In this document: one piece after another, positions 1 through 7,784 of the stretch
Layout of the letters: each line of letters begins with the position of its first letter
Position numbering within the stretch: the first letter of the stretch is position 1
DNA from: Brevundimonas abyssalis TAR-001
Lineage (GTDB): Bacteria > Pseudomonadota > Alphaproteobacteria > Caulobacterales > Caulobacteraceae
Length of the DNA: 49,633 bases
Reading direction: 5' to 3'
NCBI RefSeq assembly: GCF_000466985.1
Contig: NZ_BATC01000014.1
Coordinates: 1 to 49,633 of the forward strand
Made by a program: the position numbers and the translations under genes
The notes under the pieces: generated by a model
Database searches by the model: none
What the model saw: only the letters and a program-made list of their open reading frames with translations
What the model was told of the DNA's origin: nothing

Positions 1-108
1 GACCCGCGCGAAACGGCCCAGCGCCCAGGCCAGGCACGTGGCGCTGTCCTGCCCGCCCGAGAACAGAACCAGGGCGGAGGACGAAGGGTTGATCGAGGAA
101 GCGCTCAT
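1..108 (-). CDS. queC: 7-cyano-7-deazaguanine synthase QueC, N-terminal fragment
   Basis: The first 36 codons of a gene running off the left window edge, read from an ATG at 108. Residues 12-24 read [13 protein letters not shown], the SGGxDS ATP-pyrophosphatase loop of QueC, followed by CLAWALGRF. QueC converts 7-carboxy-7-deazaguanine to preQ0 with ATP and ammonia, a step in queuosine synthesis for tRNA. The gene is divergent from cutA, with about 50 bp between the two starts, so both promoters must lie in that gap. The fragment is short, but the loop together with the following CLAW is typical of QueC rather than of other PP-loop enzymes. Confidence 0.85.
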   Translation of the reverse strand, partial: MSASSINPSSSALVLFSGGQDSATCLAWALGRFARV

Positions 109-159
109 GACAAATCTGCGGTCGGCCCGGGGGCCGCGCGCATGCAAGGGAGTCCAGTG

Positions 160-498
160 ATGAAAAACGAAGTGGCGGTGCTTTACACCACATGGCCCGA
201 TGCGGAAAGCGCGGCGGCGGCCGGGCGGACTCTGGTGGGTGAGCGGCTGTGCGCCTGCGTCAACATCCTGGGGCCCATGCGGTCGATCTATCGCTGGGAG
301 GACGCGGTGGAGGAGAGCGTGGAGATCCCGGCCCTGTTCAAGACCACCGCCGACGTCGCGGCCGTCCTGAAGAGCCGCATTCTGGCGCTGCACCCCTACG
401 ATACCGCCTGCGTCCTGATGCTACCGGTATCAACGGAGGGGTCCTCAGGGGCCTTCACCGCCTGGGTCACGGACAATGTAACAGCGATATCAGAATGA
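160..498 (+). CDS. cutA: CutA1-family divalent cation tolerance protein
   Basis: This 112-residue protein matches the usual CutA1 length. Family landmarks are the LCACVNIL strand (about residues 31-38), SIYRWE (43-48), the EIPALFKTT segment and the HPYDTACV stretch near the C-terminus. CutA1 forms a compact ferredoxin-like trimer and is linked to copper/divalent metal tolerance, though its biochemical role is unsettled. The start at 160 is chosen because AAGGGAG (146-152) sits 7 nt upstream; an in-frame ATG at 142 lacks a comparable ribosome site. It is divergent from queC. No frame problem or unusual composition is visible. Confidence 0.88.
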   Translation: MKNEVAVLYTTWPDAESAAAAGRTLVGERLCACVNILGPMRSIYRWEDAVEESVEIPALFKTTADVAAVLKSRILALHPYDTACVLMLPVSTEGSSGAFTAWVTDNVTAISE

Positions 499-590
499 TT
501 TTGCTGACCTTTCCCGATTCATCCCCAGCTTAACCCTTCCGCAAAGCCTGCTGGGGCATTGTCGCTCGGTAACAGGGAGTTCTCGGCCGT

Positions 591-2219
591 ATGCCGACGA
601 TCGAGTCCATTGCCGAACGGGCCACCCCGGCCGGCCTCAAGACCCTCGGTCACGAGGTGTACGCGCGGTTCCAGGCGGAGCCCGACACCCTTGTCATACC
701 TGTCGTCGAGAACGGTCGCCCGATCGGCCTGATCGAACGGGATAATTTCCTGCTGAAGTTCGCCGGCGATCACGGTCATGCCCGCTACGCCCACCGGACC
801 ATCGACATTGTCATGGACGCCGAGCCCGCCGTTGTGGAGGCCGGGGTCCACATCGACGCCTTCGCCGGCCCCATCCTGAACAGCGGCCCCGGCGCCCTTC
901 TGCGCGGCTTCATCGTCACCCGTGACGGGGCCTACTGGGGCGTCGGCTCGGCCGTGGCCCTGCTGCGCGCGGCCAGCGAGGGCAAGGATCGTCAGATCCG
1001 CGCCCTGGCCGAACAGGAAGAGACCCGCGCCCAGGAGCAGGAACGCGCCGTGGCCGTGGCGCGCGGCCGCTATGATTTTCTCAATGCCCTGAACCATGAC
1101 CTGCGCACCCCCCTGAACGGGGTGCTGGCGGTGGGCGAACTGTTGCAGCGTCAACCGCTGGGCGCCAACGCCCAGGCTCACGTGCAGACCATCGTGGACT
1201 CCTCCGAGACCCTGCTGCGCATCCTGCAGGACGCCATGGACCTGAGCCGCGCCGAGGCGGGCGAACTGGCGCTGGAGCCCGCGCCGACGGTGCTGCGCGG
1301 CGTCATGGACGCGATCCAGGCCGAGTGGGAGCCCCGGGCCCTGAACCAGGGTGTGCGCCTGATGGTCCGCTACGACGGCGACACCGAACTGGCCGCAGAG
1401 ATCGACAGCCGACGTCTGAAACAGGTGTTCGACAATCTGATCGGCAACGCCCTTAAATTCTCCCGCGGCGGTCTGGTGGAAGCCGGACTGAAGACCCGCG
1501 CCGCCAGCGGTTCGGTGGTGATGGAAGCGCGGGTCCGCGACAGCGGCTCGACCCTGGCGGACCTGAAGGACGACGACCTGTTCGCCACCTTCATCAAGGC
1601 CGCCGACGAGGGCTCGGCGCCCGGCGGCGTCGGGCTGGGCCTGGCCATATGCCGGCACATCGTCCAGGCCATGAGCGGCCGCATCTGGGCCGAGCGGAAC
1701 CAGGGCAAGGGGGTCACCTTCGCCTTCGACCTGTGCGCCCCCCAGGCCGTGATCGAGGCCGAGGCCGATTCCAACGTCTCCGAGCTCGGCGGCCTGTCGC
1801 TGCAGAGCCAGCCGCATGTGCTGATCGTGGACGACAACGCCACCAACCGCGTGGTGGCCCAGGCCCTGTGCGAGATGTTCGGCTGCACCTCCGAGACCGC
1901 CGAGGACGGCCTTGAAGCGCTTGAAGCCGTACAGGCGACCCGCTTCGACCTGATCCTGATGGACATCAAGATGCCCCGCATGGACGGGGTCGCCGCCACC
2001 AGGGCCATCCGCGCCCTGGACGGGGACGTGTCCCATACGCCCATCATCGCCCTGACCGCCAACGCCGACCCGGACGACGCCCGCAAATATGTGGCCTCGG
2101 GCATGTCGTCGGTGGTGGAGAAGCCCATCAAGCCCGAGCGCCTGCGCATGGCCATCAACACCGCCCTGTCCGAGGGCGAGGCCCACGCTTCGAAGGACGC
2201 CGCCCGCCGCGCGGGATAG
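591..2219 (+). CDS. CBS-like sensor hybrid histidine kinase with receiver domain
   Basis: A 542-residue cytoplasmic hybrid kinase with no membrane segment. Residues 1-120 look like a CBS-type pair (VIPVVENGRPIGLIERDNF near 35-53). A Q/E/R-rich helix (about 130-160) leads to the HisKA H-box FLNALNHDLRTPLNG, phospho-acceptor His169. The HATPase domain follows, with N-box DNLIGNALKFS and G-box GGVGLGLAIC. The receiver (about 410-530) has acidic pair D414/D415, phospho-acceptor D458 in ILMDIKMP and K511. The domain set is complete, so it should autophosphorylate and pass phosphate to its own receiver; no output domain is present, so a separate phosphotransferase or regulator is expected. GGGAG at 575-579 serves the ATG at 591. 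A GATTC (CcrM-type) site and a TTAACCC lie 55-75 nt upstream. The signal sensed is unknown. Confidence 0.88.
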   Translation: MPTIESIAERATPAGLKTLGHEVYARFQAEPDTLVIPVVENGRPIGLIERDNFLLKFAGDHGHARYAHRTIDIVMDAEPAVVEAGVHIDAFAGPILNSGPGALLRGFIVTRDGAYWGVGSAVALLRAASEGKDRQIRALAEQEETRAQEQERAVAVARGRYDFLNALNHDLRTPLNGVLAVGELLQRQPLGANAQAHVQTIVDSSETLLRILQDAMDLSRAEAGELALEPAPTVLRGVMDAIQAEWEPRALNQGVRLMVRYDGDTELAAEIDSRRLKQVFDNLIGNALKFSRGGLVEAGLKTRAASGSVVMEARVRDSGSTLADLKDDDLFATFIKAADEGSAPGGVGLGLAICRHIVQAMSGRIWAERNQGKGVTFAFDLCAPQAVIEAEADSNVSELGGLSLQSQPHVLIVDDNATNRVVAQALCEMFGCTSETAEDGLEALEAVQATRFDLILMDIKMPRMDGVAATRAIRALDGDVSHTPIIALTANADPDDARKYVASGMSSVVEKPIKPERLRMAINTALSEGEAHASKDAARRAG

Positions 2220-2258
2220 GTGCTTTCCCCGCCTGCGCCCCACGGATAAGAACGGCCC

Positions 2259-2728
2259 ATGGCCGCAACCATCGAATCCCTCCTGCCCCAACTGGCCGCC
2301 GGCGCCGCGCACACCCATGCCCTGGGGTTCGCTTACGAAGCGCTGGACGGCGACGCGGTCACCCTGCGGGCCCCGTATCGCGAGGACCTGGTCGGTGATC
2401 CCAACGCCGGCGTGCTGGCCGGCGGGCTGGTCACGGCGATGCTGGATCACGTGGGCGGCCTGGCGGTGTGGGTGGCGCTCGGCGAATTCCGGCCCATCGC
2501 GACCCTGGACCTGCGGGTCGACTACATGCGGGCCGCCGAACCCGGGCGCGATCTGCTGGCGCGCGCGCGCTGCTATCGCCTGACCCATTCGATCGGCTTC
2601 GTGCGCGCCTTCGCCTATGAGAGCGATCCCGACGATCCGGTCGCGGCGGCCCAGGCCGCTACATCATCAACTCTGACGGGGAACGGGGCGCCGGTACGAA
2701 CGGGCCGCGCCCCGGGGCCGCGACATGA
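2259..2728 (+). CDS. PaaI-family hotdog thioesterase, first of tandem pair (frame break near 2660)
   Basis: A hotdog-fold acyl-CoA thioesterase of the PaaI type. The helix motif GVLAGGLVTAMLDHVGG spans residues 51-67 and is followed by the strand ATLDLRVDYMRAA. The reading frame is good to about residue 135, then reads into low-complexity sequence. Restoring one base near 2660 (CAGGCCGC to CAGGGCCGC) gives a normal ending (QGRYIINSDG...) and a TGA at 2726-2728 that overlaps the next ATG in ATGA form. That coupling is strong evidence that the continuous frame seen here is an artefact. Likely role: hydrolysis of small or aromatic acyl-CoAs; the substrate cannot be told from sequence. Confidence 0.8.
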
Positions 2729-3126
2729 GCGAGACGGCCGCCTTCGATCTGGACAGCATCCCCTACGCCCGGTTCCTGGGCCTGAAATCGCTGGCGTCCG
2801 GCGACGAGCTGACGGTGGTGATGCCGTTCTCGCCCCATCTGATCGGCAATCCGATGCTGCCGGCGCTGCACGGCGGCGCAACCGCCGCCCTGCTTGAGCT
2901 GACCGCGACCGCCCAGCTGGCGTTGCTGCACCCGCGCCCGCGGCTGCCGCGCCCCATCAATGTGACGGTGGCCTATCTGCGGTCCGGCAAGCCGGTGGAC
3001 ACCTTCGCCCGCGCCCATGTCAGCAAGGCCGGACGCCGGGTGGCGTCCGTGACCGTCGAAGCCTGGCAGGAGGAACGGCGCCAGCCCATCGCCACCCTGA
3101 CCGCGCACTTCCTGCTCGACAACTGA
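2725..3126 (+). CDS. PaaI-family hotdog thioesterase, second of tandem pair
   Basis: A 133-residue hotdog thioesterase in the PaaI/YbaW-like group. PMLPALHGGATAALLELTA (residues 43-61) contains the HGG turn and the catalytic-position acidic residue E58 on the central helix. The following strand PINVTVAYLRSGK is typical of the family. Its ATG overlaps the repaired stop of the preceding thioesterase (ATGA), so the two are probably translated together and may form a hetero- or pseudo-tetramer (inference). Substrate unknown. Confidence 0.83.
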   Translation: MSETAAFDLDSIPYARFLGLKSLASGDELTVVMPFSPHLIGNPMLPALHGGATAALLELTATAQLALLHPRPRLPRPINVTVAYLRSGKPVDTFARAHVSKAGRRVASVTVEAWQEERRQPIATLTAHFLLDN

Positions 3127-3191
3127 AACGAGTATTGTTGCGAAACAAGCGTTTTGCGTGTCTGCTCCCGTCATTTGCGGGGAGTGAAGTC

Positions 3192-3545
3192 ATGCATCAC
3201 GAAGCCGTCGGCCGGGATCTGAGCCGGAAAGTCCATGCCGCCGAGGCGGCGGTGGACCACGCCCTGATCGAGATCGCCGCCCTGACCGCCGCCCTGCCCG
3301 AGGCGCGGATGCGCGCCGGCGTTTCGGGGGTCACAGGCCAGTCCGCCTTTGATGACCTGGCGGCCTCGCTGTCGGCCCTGACCCAGGCGCGCGCCCGGCT
3401 GGGAGGGGCGCACCGGACCCTCGCCGCCCTCGCCCGGCGGATGGGTCTTGGCGCCCTGGCCGCGGGTCCCATGGACAAGCCGGACGATCAGCCGCCGCTG
3501 GACGGGACCGGCGGGGTGCGGGCAAACATGGTGAACGAGAAGTAA
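3192..3545 (+). CDS. Small helical protein with C-terminal RMGxGxxAAGPxDKPDD motif (paralogue 1)
   Basis: A 117-residue protein of unknown function. Residues 8-85 are predicted by eye to be long amphipathic helices (A/L/E/R-rich). Residues 83-99 form the conserved tail RMGLGALAAGPMDKPDD, followed by a short disordered end. The start at ATG 3192 has GGGGAG 8-10 nt upstream, while an in-frame alternative at 3135 lacks one. The next gene encodes a paralogue of exactly the same repaired length with the same tail, so the pair arose by tandem duplication. No signal peptide, membrane segment or known catalytic motif is visible. I cannot assign a function. Confidence 0.72.
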   Translation: MHHEAVGRDLSRKVHAAEAAVDHALIEIAALTAALPEARMRAGVSGVTGQSAFDDLAASLSALTQARARLGGAHRTLAALARRMGLGALAAGPMDKPDDQPPLDGTGGVRANMVNEK

Positions 3546-3573
3546 ACACCCTATCCAAAGGGGCTGAACCGTG

Positions 3574-3590
3574 TTAACACTTGGCTAACC
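3574..3590 (+). promoter_or_regulatory. Candidate CtrA-type box upstream of paralogue 2
   Basis: TTAA-CACTTGG-CTAACC matches the CtrA consensus TTAA-N7-TTAACC with one mismatch. The left half lies in a perfect 10-bp palindrome GTGTTAACAC (3571-3580). It sits about 20 nt before the GTG start at 3609. The consensus is known from Caulobacter; use here is inferred. Confidence 0.4.
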
Positions 3591-3608
3591 ACAGTGGAGG
3601 GTTTGCAC

Positions 3609-3961
3609 GTGTACAAGGCTGAAATCGTCAACGGCGTCGCCAATGAGCTTTACGCCACGGAACAGGCGCTCGACGCCGCCATCGCCCAGGCCAGCGGTCT
3701 GGTGCAGACCATGATCGCCGGCCGTGCAGAGTTGAGCGTTTCGGCTCTCTCGGCGCCGGCGCCCAGGCCAAGGCCATGGAAGCGATCGCCGCTCTCGGCC
3801 AGGCCCGCGAAGCCATCGTCGCCACCCACCAGGAGCTGGCCAAGGATCACCGCCGCATGGGCTGGGGCGTCTACGCCGCCGGTCCGCTCGACAAGCCCGA
3901 TGACATGACCCGCCCGGTCGAAGTCCCGGGACGTCCGGGCGTGAAGCTGCGCGTCGCTTAA
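3609..3961 (+). CDS. Small helical protein with RMGxGxxAAGPxDKPDD motif (paralogue 2, frame break near 3750)
   Basis: The start is a GTG at 3609 with GGAGGG at 3596-3601. The frame is open to about 3750, then the protein continues one base out of register (MEAIAALGQAREAI...). Restoring one base joins the two halves into a 117-residue protein, the same length as its upstream paralogue and ending in the same signature, RMGWGVYAAGPLDKPDD. The sequence is helical, alanine-rich and without a signal peptide. The paired motif and equal length make the frame break look like a sequence error rather than decay. Function unknown; a candidate CtrA box precedes it. Confidence 0.68.
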
Positions 3962-3980
3962 TTCGCTGTAAGAATTCCCT

Positions 3981-3997
3981 TCAACCGTATCGGTTGA
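3981..3997. terminator. Short hairpin after paralogue 2
   Basis: TCAACCG-TAT-CGGTTGA is a perfect 7-bp stem with a 3-nt loop, 20 nt after the stop at 3961. There is no T-run, so termination is uncertain; it could equally be an operator for the downstream membrane protein. Confidence 0.35.
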
Positions 3998-4050
3998 GGC
4001 TAAATCAGCGCATTATCGCCTCCGGACCACAGGTTCGGGGGCGATTTTGC

Positions 4051-4478
4051 ATGTTTGACACCCTCTACACCCAGATCGGCGCGATCGTGATGGTCGCCGT
4101 GCTGGCCTTCGCCATGCTCAAGGGCGAGGAGCCGGAGCGGGCCTTTGCGGGTGTGTATCTGGTGGCCTGGCTGGCCTCGATGCTGGTCCAGCACGAAAGC
4201 AATCTCTTCGACTGGCAGCCGGTGATCGCCATGCTGGACATCGTCATCCTTCTGTTTCTTGCCGGTCTGAGCTGGAAAAGTAAGCGCAGCTGGCCAGCCT
4301 GGGCCATGGGCTTCCAGCTTCTGGCCCTGATGGGCCTGATTCTGCCCTGGGTCGATGTGCGCCCGCCCATGTGGTCCTATATCGCCGTGGTCAACATCGC
4401 GACCATCGGCATACTGGGCAGCCTGGCCGTCGGCACCTTCTGGCTTGGCAGGAGCGCCGCGCCGCGGGCCTCGAGTAG
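4051..4478 (+). CDS. Polytopic inner-membrane protein of unknown function
   Basis: About 140 residues with five hydrophobic segments (near 8-23, 32-48, 58-74, 82-98 and 108-128) separated by short charged loops; the second loop holds the acidic stretch KGEEPER. The ATG at 4051 opens MFDTLYTQIGAIVMV. The frame otherwise runs on into unlikely G/A/R-rich sequence overlapping the next gene. Adding one base near 4448 (TTGGCAGG to TTGGGCAGG) gives an immediate end (GQERRAAGLE, stop TAG 4476-4478), so I place the true end there. No family is recognised. It lies directly upstream of, and may be co-transcribed with, the S24 regulator. Confidence 0.6.
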
Positions 4479-4528
4479 AGGCTTTTATTCCTATTTCATG
4501 TTAAGTTCGGGCGATTCGGGAGGTCGCC

Positions 4529-5161
4529 TTGGCGCTGACGCACGCCCAGTTGTGGAGAGGTCTGGACGCGCTGGCGGCGCGGCAGGGCATGACGCCGTCG
4601 GCCCTGGCGCGGGCGGCGGGGCTGGATCCCACAAGCTTCAACCGGTCCAAGCGGTTCGGGCCGGGCGAGCCGCCGCGGCCGCGCTGGCCGTCCACCGAGA
4701 GCCTGACCCGGGCGCTGGATGTGGCCGAGGTCAGTCTGGGCGACTTCGCGCGGCTGGCGCGAGACGCGGCCTCGGCCGAGAGCGTGCCCCTGCTGGGCAT
4801 GGCCCAGGCGGGGGCGGACGGCTTCTTTGACGACGCGGGCTATCCGACCGGACAGGGCTGGGACCGCACCCTGCTGCCGGCGGCCGGGGATGCGCGCTTC
4901 AGCCTGAAGATCAGCGGGGACTCCATGACGCCCCTGTACCGGGAAGGCGACGTGGTGATCGTGGACCGGGCCGTGACCGACGTGCGCAAGGGCGACCGGG
5001 TGGTGGTGTGCACCACCGGCGGCGAAGTGATGGCCAAGGAGGTCACACGCCTGACCGCCACACGGGTGGAGCTGGGCTCCATCAATCCCGCCCATCCGCC
5101 GCGCACCCTGCATCCCCGTGACGTCGACTGGATGGCGCGCATCCTGTGGGTCAGCCAGTAG
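4529..5161 (+). CDS. S24 (LexA/CI-type) helix-turn-helix transcriptional regulator
   Basis: A 210-residue regulator. Residues 1-65 form a CI/XRE-like helix-turn-helix (QLWRGLDALAARQGMTPSAL, then GLDPTSFNRSKR). Residues 110-205 form a LexA-fold peptidase S24 domain with catalytic Ser132 in FSLKISGDSMTPLY and Lys170 in EVMAKEV. The start is TTG at 4529 with GGGAGG 5 nt upstream. A GATTC (GANTC) site overlaps that Shine-Dalgarno. The DNA-binding part is not LexA-like, so this is more likely a dedicated repressor, possibly phage-derived and domesticated, than the SOS regulator. An Ala-Gly self-cleavage pair is not clear (MAQAGADG near 90-97 is the only candidate), so it may act without cleavage. 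Confidence 0.82.
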   Translation: MALTHAQLWRGLDALAARQGMTPSALARAAGLDPTSFNRSKRFGPGEPPRPRWPSTESLTRALDVAEVSLGDFARLARDAASAESVPLLGMAQAGADGFFDDAGYPTGQGWDRTLLPAAGDARFSLKISGDSMTPLYREGDVVIVDRAVTDVRKGDRVVVCTTGGEVMAKEVTRLTATRVELGSINPAHPPRTLHPRDVDWMARILWVSQ

Positions 5162-5170
5162 CCACGAAGA

Positions 5171-5196
5171 AGGGCCGCCCCTTTCGGAGCGGCCCT
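5171..5196. terminator. Bidirectional hairpin between convergent genes
   Basis: AGGGCCGC (5171-5178) and GCGGCCCT (5189-5196) form a perfect 8-bp stem. It lies between the stop of the S24 regulator (+) and the stop of the SH3 protein (-), the expected place for a shared terminator. T-runs are weak. Confidence 0.6.
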
Positions 5197-5218
5197 CGCC
5201 TCGCGCACGGTGGGAGGA

Positions 5219-5758
5219 TCAGTACGCGCGGCGGACGTAGCCGGAGTGGACATAGCCGCCCCCGGCCAGCTGCAGCCACTGGCCCTGCGACCCGGCGACC
5301 TGGAAGCTCTGACCTGCGCTGAGCGAGCCGATCTGGCCGTAGCCGGTGGAGGGGCCGGAGCGGATGCGCAGGTTGCTGACGGCCACATAGGCGTTGGCTT
5401 GGGCCGTGGCCTCCGCATGGCCGTTGTTGTAGCCGGCGTTGTAGTTGTCGAGGCGGGCGCGCTGCTGGCGGCAACCGACATAGGAGCCGGCCGCTGCGCC
5501 GAGGACGCCGCCGCCCACCGCGCCGAGCTCCCGCTCGTTGCGCGAGATCTGGGTGCCCAGGGCCGCGCCGAGGATGCCGCCGATCACGGCGCCGGCCTGC
5601 TGGCGGCCGCCAGGGGCGTCGCAGCCGAGGACGCCGGAGCCCATGGGGCGCTGGGGCTGCTGACCATACGACTGGGCCGAGGCGGTTCCGGCCAGGCCCA
5701 TGGCCCCGGCCATCAACACCGCCAGAGCGGCTTTCGAGGAAGACTTCAGGTTCGACAT
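5219..5758 (-). CDS. Secreted glycine-zipper / SH3b envelope protein
   Basis: A 179-residue exported protein. Residues 1-28 are a signal peptide ending GTASA before Q29. Residues 56-95 contain two glycine-zipper hairpins (GAVIGGILGAALGTQ and GAVGGGVLGAAAGSYVG) of the kind found in outer-membrane or periplasmic lipoprotein-like proteins. Residues 125-178 are a bacterial SH3 domain (LRIRSGPSTGYGQIGSL...WLQLAGGGYVHSGYV), usually involved in binding cell-wall material. There is no lipobox Cys. The domain pair suggests an envelope stress or structural protein; a specific role cannot be assigned. GGAGAGAGCGT just upstream supplies a ribosome site. Confidence 0.8.
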   Translation of the reverse strand: MSNLKSSSKAALAVLMAGAMGLAGTASAQSYGQQPQRPMGSGVLGCDAPGGRQQAGAVIGGILGAALGTQISRNERELGAVGGGVLGAAAGSYVGCRQQRARLDNYNAGYNNGHAEATAQANAYVAVSNLRIRSGPSTGYGQIGSLSAGQSFQVAGSQGQWLQLAGGGYVHSGYVRRAY

Positions 5759-5872
5759 GACGCTCTCTCCTTTGTTCGATCGCTATCGATGAGGAGAGGC
5801 TAGGCGCGCGAAGCTGAAGCGGTTCAGACGAGGGCGGTTATATTGGGTTCATGTTTTTGGGGCGGGCGTCTT

Positions 5873-6054
5873 CCCTCTCCCGGCGGGAGAGGGCCGGCTC
5901 CGCGCGGCGAGATGCGTAGCAGATCGCCACTTGCGCGGAGGGTGAGGGCTTACAGTGTGACCGGGGGCCAGCGAACGCCCTCATCCCCCGCGCAAGAACC
6001 GGATCGCGTCGCGCTCCGGTGCGCGGGTTCCCCCCTTCTCCCCTCGGGAGAAGG
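5873..6054. repeat. Inverted pair of REP-like intergenic elements
   Basis: Copy 1 has a perfect 9-bp hairpin CCCTCTCCC-GGC-GGGAGAGGG (5873-5893), a GCGC-rich dyad and ends GGGTGAGGG (5940-5948). Copy 2 is the mirror image: it starts CCCTCATCC (near 5978), has the GCGC-rich dyad and ends in hairpin CCTTCTCCC-CTC-GGGAGAAGG (6034-6054). The pair fills the gap between lysS and the SH3 gene. The second hairpin abuts the lysS stop codon and may help end its transcript. Confidence 0.75.
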
Positions 6055-6055
6055 A

Positions 6056-7732
6056 TCACGCCGCCGCCAGTTCTCCCCGGGCGCCCTGTTCCAGCAGGGT
6101 GATGGTGCGGTTCAGGCCGTAGATGGCGGCGAAGGAGCCGAAGCGGGGGCCCTGCGACTGGCCCAGCAGGACCTCGTACAGGGCCGCGAACCAGGCGCGC
6201 AGGGGCTGGAAGTCGTGTTCCTTGCCCACCGCATAGACCTCGTTCTGGATCACCTCGCCGTCAGTGGTGTCGGCCGGCAGGGCGCGCAGGCGCTCAGCCA
6301 GGTCCAGGAAGGCCGCGGCCTCCGCCTCCGTAGGCGCGCGGAAGGCCTTCGTGGGCTTCACGAAGTCCTCGTAGTAGTTCAGCGCATGGCCCATCAGCCG
6401 GTCCAGAACGGGCTCGTTCTCGGGCGTGGCCTCGGGCAGGTAGCGGGCGAAATAGGCCCACAGCTCCGCCTTGTTCGACGCGTTGGCGACGCCCACCAGA
6501 TTCAGAAGCAGCGAGAAGGACGCCGGGCTGGCGTCTTTGGGCGGCGCGCCGGAATGGATGTGCCAGACCGGGTTGTCGATCTGCTTGGGCGGCTCCTGCT
6601 CCGGGAAGCTGGTGATCGCCTGCAGATAGTCGTCGATGGCGCGCGGGATGACGTCGAAGTGCAGCTTCTTGGCCGATTTGGGCGACTGGAACATGTACCA
6701 GCTGAGGGACTCCGGCGTGCCGTAGCGAAGCCATTCGTCCATGGTCAGGCCGTTGCCCCTGGACTTGGAGATCTTCTGGCCGGCCTCGTCCAGGAACATC
6801 TCGTAGTTGAACCCCTCGGGCGGGACGCCGCCCAGGGCGCGGCAGACCTTTGAGGAGACCTTGACCGAGTCGATCAGGTCCTTGCCGCTCATCTCGTAGT
6901 CCACGCCCAGCGCGGCCCAACGCATGGCCCAGTCGGGCTTCCACTGCAGCTTCACATGGCCGCCGGTGACGGGAACCTCGGTGCGGCCGCCCGCCGGGTC
7001 GTCGAACACGATGGTCCCCCGATCCAGATTGCGCTCCAGCGTCGGCACCTGAAGCACATGGCCGGTGACGGGGCTGATTGGCAGGAAGGGCGAGTAGGTG
7101 GCGCGGCGGTCCGGCCCGAGGGTCGGCAGCATGACCGCCTGAACCGCGTCGAACCGCTCCAGCAAGGTCAGCAGCGCCTGATCGAACCGGCCGGAGCGAT
7201 AGGCCTCGGTCGAGCTCATGAACTCGTACTGGAAGCCGAAGCCGTCGAGGAAGGCGCGCAGGCGGGCGTTGTTGTGGGCGCCGAAGCTGTCGTGGGTCCC
7301 GAACGGGTCGCGCACCTGTGTCAGGGGCTTGTGCAGATCCTCGGCCAGCATCTCCGGATTGGGCACGCCGTCGGGCACCTTGCGCAGGCCGTCCATATCG
7401 TCGCTGAAGGCGATCAGACGCGTGGGCCAGTGGTCGCCGGTCAGGGCGCGGAAGGCGTTGCGCACCATGGTGGTCCGGGCCACCTCGCCGAAGGTGCCCA
7501 TGTGCGGCAGGCCCGAGGGGCCGTAGCCGGTCTCGAAGATCACCGGGCGCGCGAGGGCCGGCAGCGTGGACAAGGCCTCGTCCGTCTTGTTCCTGCCGAT
7601 CAGGGTCGCGGCCAGGTCGCGTTCGCCGTCCGTGTCGAGGCGGTGTTTGAGCAGGTGGGCCAGCAGATTGCGGGCTTGCTCGAACGGCCACGACCGGGCC
7701 TCACGGGACAGGGCTTCGATGTTTTGCAGCAT
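6056..7732 (-). CDS. lysS: Lysyl-tRNA synthetase, class I
   Basis: A 558-residue class I (archaeal-type, LysK) lysyl-tRNA synthetase, the form used by many alphaproteobacteria instead of the class II enzyme. The HIGH-type signature is [13 protein letters not shown] (71-83) and the KMSKS loop is KISKS (320-324). The C-terminal half is the helical anticodon-binding cage. It charges tRNA-Lys with ATP and is essential unless a class II enzyme is also present. It lies 52 nt downstream of lpxC on the same strand, with a short hairpin in the gap. A REP-like hairpin follows the stop directly. The frame is intact throughout. Confidence 0.95.
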   Translation of the reverse strand: MLQNIEALSREARSWPFEQARNLLAHLLKHRLDTDGERDLAATLIGRNKTDEALSTLPALARPVIFETGYGPSGLPHMGTFGEVARTTMVRNAFRALTGDHWPTRLIAFSDDMDGLRKVPDGVPNPEMLAEDLHKPLTQVRDPFGTHDSFGAHNNARLRAFLDGFGFQYEFMSSTEAYRSGRFDQALLTLLERFDAVQAVMLPTLGPDRRATYSPFLPISPVTGHVLQVPTLERNLDRGTIVFDDPAGGRTEVPVTGGHVKLQWKPDWAMRWAALGVDYEMSGKDLIDSVKVSSKVCRALGGVPPEGFNYEMFLDEAGQKISKSRGNGLTMDEWLRYGTPESLSWYMFQSPKSAKKLHFDVIPRAIDDYLQAITSFPEQEPPKQIDNPVWHIHSGAPPKDASPASFSLLLNLVGVANASNKAELWAYFARYLPEATPENEPVLDRLMGHALNYYEDFVKPTKAFRAPTEAEAAAFLDLAERLRALPADTTDGEVIQNEVYAVGKEHDFQPLRAWFAALYEVLLGQSQGPRFGSFAAIYGLNRTITLLEQGARGELAAA

Positions 7733-7744
7733 GGGGTGGGCTTA

Positions 7745-7759
7745 GGGCGCGGAGCGCCC
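7745..7759. other. Small hairpin between lpxC and lysS
   Basis: GGGCGC-GGA-GCGCCC is a perfect 6-bp stem with a 3-nt loop just upstream of the lysS start, without a T-run. It may attenuate or partly terminate read-through from lpxC. Confidence 0.35.
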
Positions 7760-7784
7760 GGCGGTCAATGGATTCCGCCGTGGA

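Noticed and set aside
519..2588. Very long open frame antisense to the hybrid kinase
   Set aside because: High GC content keeps antisense frames open. Composition is H/G/Q-rich with no domain, while the plus-strand kinase is clear.
5838..6059. 73-residue frame in the gap after lysS
   Set aside because: It runs entirely through the REP-like inverted pair and has no homology-like features.
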